Shown here one piece after another: positions 53,749 through 54,970 of a DNA stretch of 54,970 bases. The stretch spans positions 1 to 54,970 of the forward strand of contig CAXRGW010000017.1 of NCBI GenBank assembly GCA_964230255.1, in the 5' to 3' direction. The notes beneath the pieces were generated by a model. That model saw only the letters and a list, made by a program, of their open reading frames with translations, was not told the DNA's origin and did not search any database. The DNA is from Alteromonas_E sp964230255. Its GTDB lineage: Bacteria > Pseudomonadota > Gammaproteobacteria > Enterobacterales > Alteromonadaceae. Position 1 is the stretch's first letter. Every line of letters begins with the position of its first letter. The position numbers were made by a program, and so were the translations under genes.

Positions 53749-53873
53749 TATATTACCTCAACTTTGCGCCGGATGACGCGCTCTCTAATCAGATATTTAG
53801 TGTGAGCCAATTAAGCCCCACCTGCTTTTATTATGTGGCGCTGTGTTTGGCGTCGGTTAAAAAAAGACGCGGT

Positions 53874-53902
53874 AGTATACAGGCTGAAAATTTCAGAGTC
53901 GA
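53874..53902 (-). promoter_or_regulatory. Sigma-70-type promoter of tig with a palindrome in its spacer
   Basis: On the minus strand TCGACT (53902-53897), 17 bases and TATACT (53879-53874). The spacer contains CTGAAAATTTCAG (53884-53896 as read on the plus strand), an almost perfect palindrome with one central base, where a regulator could bind. Leader length would be about 120 bases. Confidence 0.5.
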
Positions 53903-53932
53903 GTAAAAAACTCAGGTGCGTAGATATTGTTA

Positions 53933-54970
53933 CAGGGCAAGATCATTTTAAATTGAACTAAACGAGCATTCTTTGATCATATCGGGAAATAAAATAATGA
54001 TTTCTCGGCATGAACAACAACTTTATCACTCACTTTTCAGTTATCGAAGACCCACGGATAGACCGCTGTAAGAAGCATCAGCTTATTGATATTCTATTTC
54101 TGTCAGTATGTGCAGTGATGTCAGGGGCCGAGGGATGGGAAGATATTGAAGACTTTGGGCTCGCCAAGTTAGATTGGTTACAGAAGTATCTGCCGTTTAG
54201 CAACGGCATTCCAAAACACGACACTATTGCCAGAGTACTAAGTCGATTAAATCCAACAACGATTCAGCGTTGTTTCATTGATTGGGTGAAGGACATTGCG
54301 CAACAAACAGAAGGCGATGTGATAGCCATTGACGGTAAATCCGCTCGTAGAAGTTTTACCACCAAGGATAGAGATAACCCTTTACACATGGTCAGTGCGT
54401 GGAGTTGTGCCAATGGCATTGTGCTTGGTCAGCAAAAAGTCGATGACAAGAGTAATGAAATTACCGCCATCCCTAAACTGCTTGATTTGTTGGATGTGAA
54501 AGGCTGTACCGTCACGCTTGATGCAATGGGCACACAACATCAGATAGCCAAGCAGATTGTCGATAAAGGGGCTGACTATGTTATGGCGCTAAAAGGCAAT
54601 CAGGGGCAACTCAATGATGATGTACAAGCCTGGTTTCACAAAGCATGGCGAGAGAAATATCAAGACATACCTCATTCAGTGTATGAGCATACGGATGCAG
54701 GCCATGGTCGTGTTGAAGTCAGAACGTGTACTCAGTTAGCGATGAAACAAAGTTGGTTAACCGATGCTGACAGATGGTCGCATATTAAAACGGTGGTGTG
54801 CGTTGAAGCCGAGCGCCATGTTGATGAGAAGGTCACCACTGAGTCACGGTACTATATCAGTTCATTGAGTCTTAATGCTGAGCGTCTCAACAGTATCATC
54901 CGCAACCATTGGGGCGTGGAGAATAGCTTGCATTGGACATTAGACATGACGTTTAACGAAGATGATTCTC
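53933..54970 (+). mobile_element. ISAs1-family insertion sequence, left part (right end outside the window)
   Basis: A transposase of the ISAs1 type begins at 54010. The sequence CAGGGCAAGATCATTTTAAA at 53933 has the CAGGG start usual for ISAs1 terminal repeats and lies at the expected distance, so it is the probable left end. The right repeat and target duplication cannot be seen. Confidence 0.7.
54010..54970 (+). CDS. ISAs1-family transposase, C terminus missing at the window edge
   Basis: The frame is open for 320 codons from ATG 54010 to the edge with no stop. It begins with FSVIEDPRIDRCKKHQLIDI, followed by ILFLSVCAVMSGAEGWEDIE. The DDE triad is complete in the visible part: D108 (AIDGKSARR), D171 (TLDAMGTQHQ) and E304 (NHWGVENSLHW). 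This is the H-repeat/ISAs1 transposase; about 50 residues should be missing. No frameshift is visible, so the copy may be active. It was inserted between tig and whatever lies beyond. Confidence 0.93.
   Translation, partial: MNNNFITHFSVIEDPRIDRCKKHQLIDILFLSVCAVMSGAEGWEDIEDFGLAKLDWLQKYLPFSNGIPKHDTIARVLSRLNPTTIQRCFIDWVKDIAQQTEGDVIAIDGKSARRSFTTKDRDNPLHMVSAWSCANGIVLGQQKVDDKSNEITAIPKLLDLLDVKGCTVTLDAMGTQHQIAKQIVDKGADYVMALKGNQGQLNDDVQAWFHKAWREKYQDIPHSVYEHTDAGHGRVEVRTCTQLAMKQSWLTDADRWSHIKTVVCVEAERHVDEKVTTESRYYISSLSLNAERLNSIIRNHWGVENSLHWTLDMTFNEDDS

Noticed and set aside
1..54970. CRISPR arrays, tRNA or rRNA genes, toxin-antitoxin or defence islands
   Set aside because: No regular short repeats, clover-leaf candidates or rRNA-like stretches were seen by eye, and every long gap is explained by promoters, terminators or the small ORF.

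Overview
The window reads as a contiguous piece of a gammaproteobacterial chromosome. Gene content and several conserved gene orders (radA|PilZ gene|serB|ytjB, nadB|rpoE-rseABC-lepA-lepB-rnc-era, ygfX-sdhE|ygfZ, rpsT|murJ-ribF-ileS-lspA-fkpB-ispH-pil, tig-clpP-clpX-lon-hupB-ppiD) fit a free-living, probably marine, Alteromonadales- or Vibrio-like lineage. The genus cannot be fixed from this sequence. No tRNA, rRNA, CRISPR array or prophage was seen. The only mobile element is an ISAs1-type insertion sequence cut by the right edge.

Layout. 1-4655: start of an lpxD-type gene, ettA, a VOC-family gene and a WYL regulator diverging around a perfect palindrome, then radA. 4854-9972: a large two-site PilZ protein, serB, ytjB and a TatD-family hydrolase. 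9945-17747 (minus strand): envelope-stress sigma factor RpoE and its RseA/B/C partners, then LepA, LepB, RNase III and Era, ending in pdxH and tatD where recO and pdxJ are usual. 17932-24657: nadB, a MaoC-like protein in an operon with sdhE and ygfX, ygfZ, a SlyD-like isomerase, a lone GspH/FimT pseudopilin, then nadE-glnB. 24698-31341: minor-pilin operon pilV-W-X-Y1-E; PilY1 carries two inserted beta-rich repeats inside its VWA domain. 31520-38856: ispH, fkpB, lspA, ileS, ribF, murJ. 39085-45150: rpsT, an M28 peptidase, an LpxH-like phosphoesterase paired with an OlsF-like two-domain acyltransferase, dapE, and a 58-residue membrane protein. 45197-53748: ppiD, hupB, lon, clpX, clpP, tig. 54010-end: ISAs1 transposase.

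How it fits together. Two stress circuits are readable. RpoE has a sigma-E-type promoter of its own, and lon has a sigma-32-type promoter. The rest is envelope and lipid biogenesis (lpxD, lspA, lepB, murJ, the lpxH-like/olsF pair), type IV pilus assembly, nitrogen and NAD metabolism (nadB, nadE, glnB) and proteostasis (four peptidyl-prolyl isomerases, Lon, ClpXP).

I did not find a clearly new multi-gene defence or metabolic system; this is mostly housekeeping DNA. The best leads are the PilY1 insertions, the lpxH-like/olsF lipid pair, the palindrome-controlled WYL/VOC pair, the 58-residue membrane protein, and the sdhE-ygfX-maoC and nadE-glnB gene couplings. Promoters, operators and terminators were picked by eye and have not been tested by computation.
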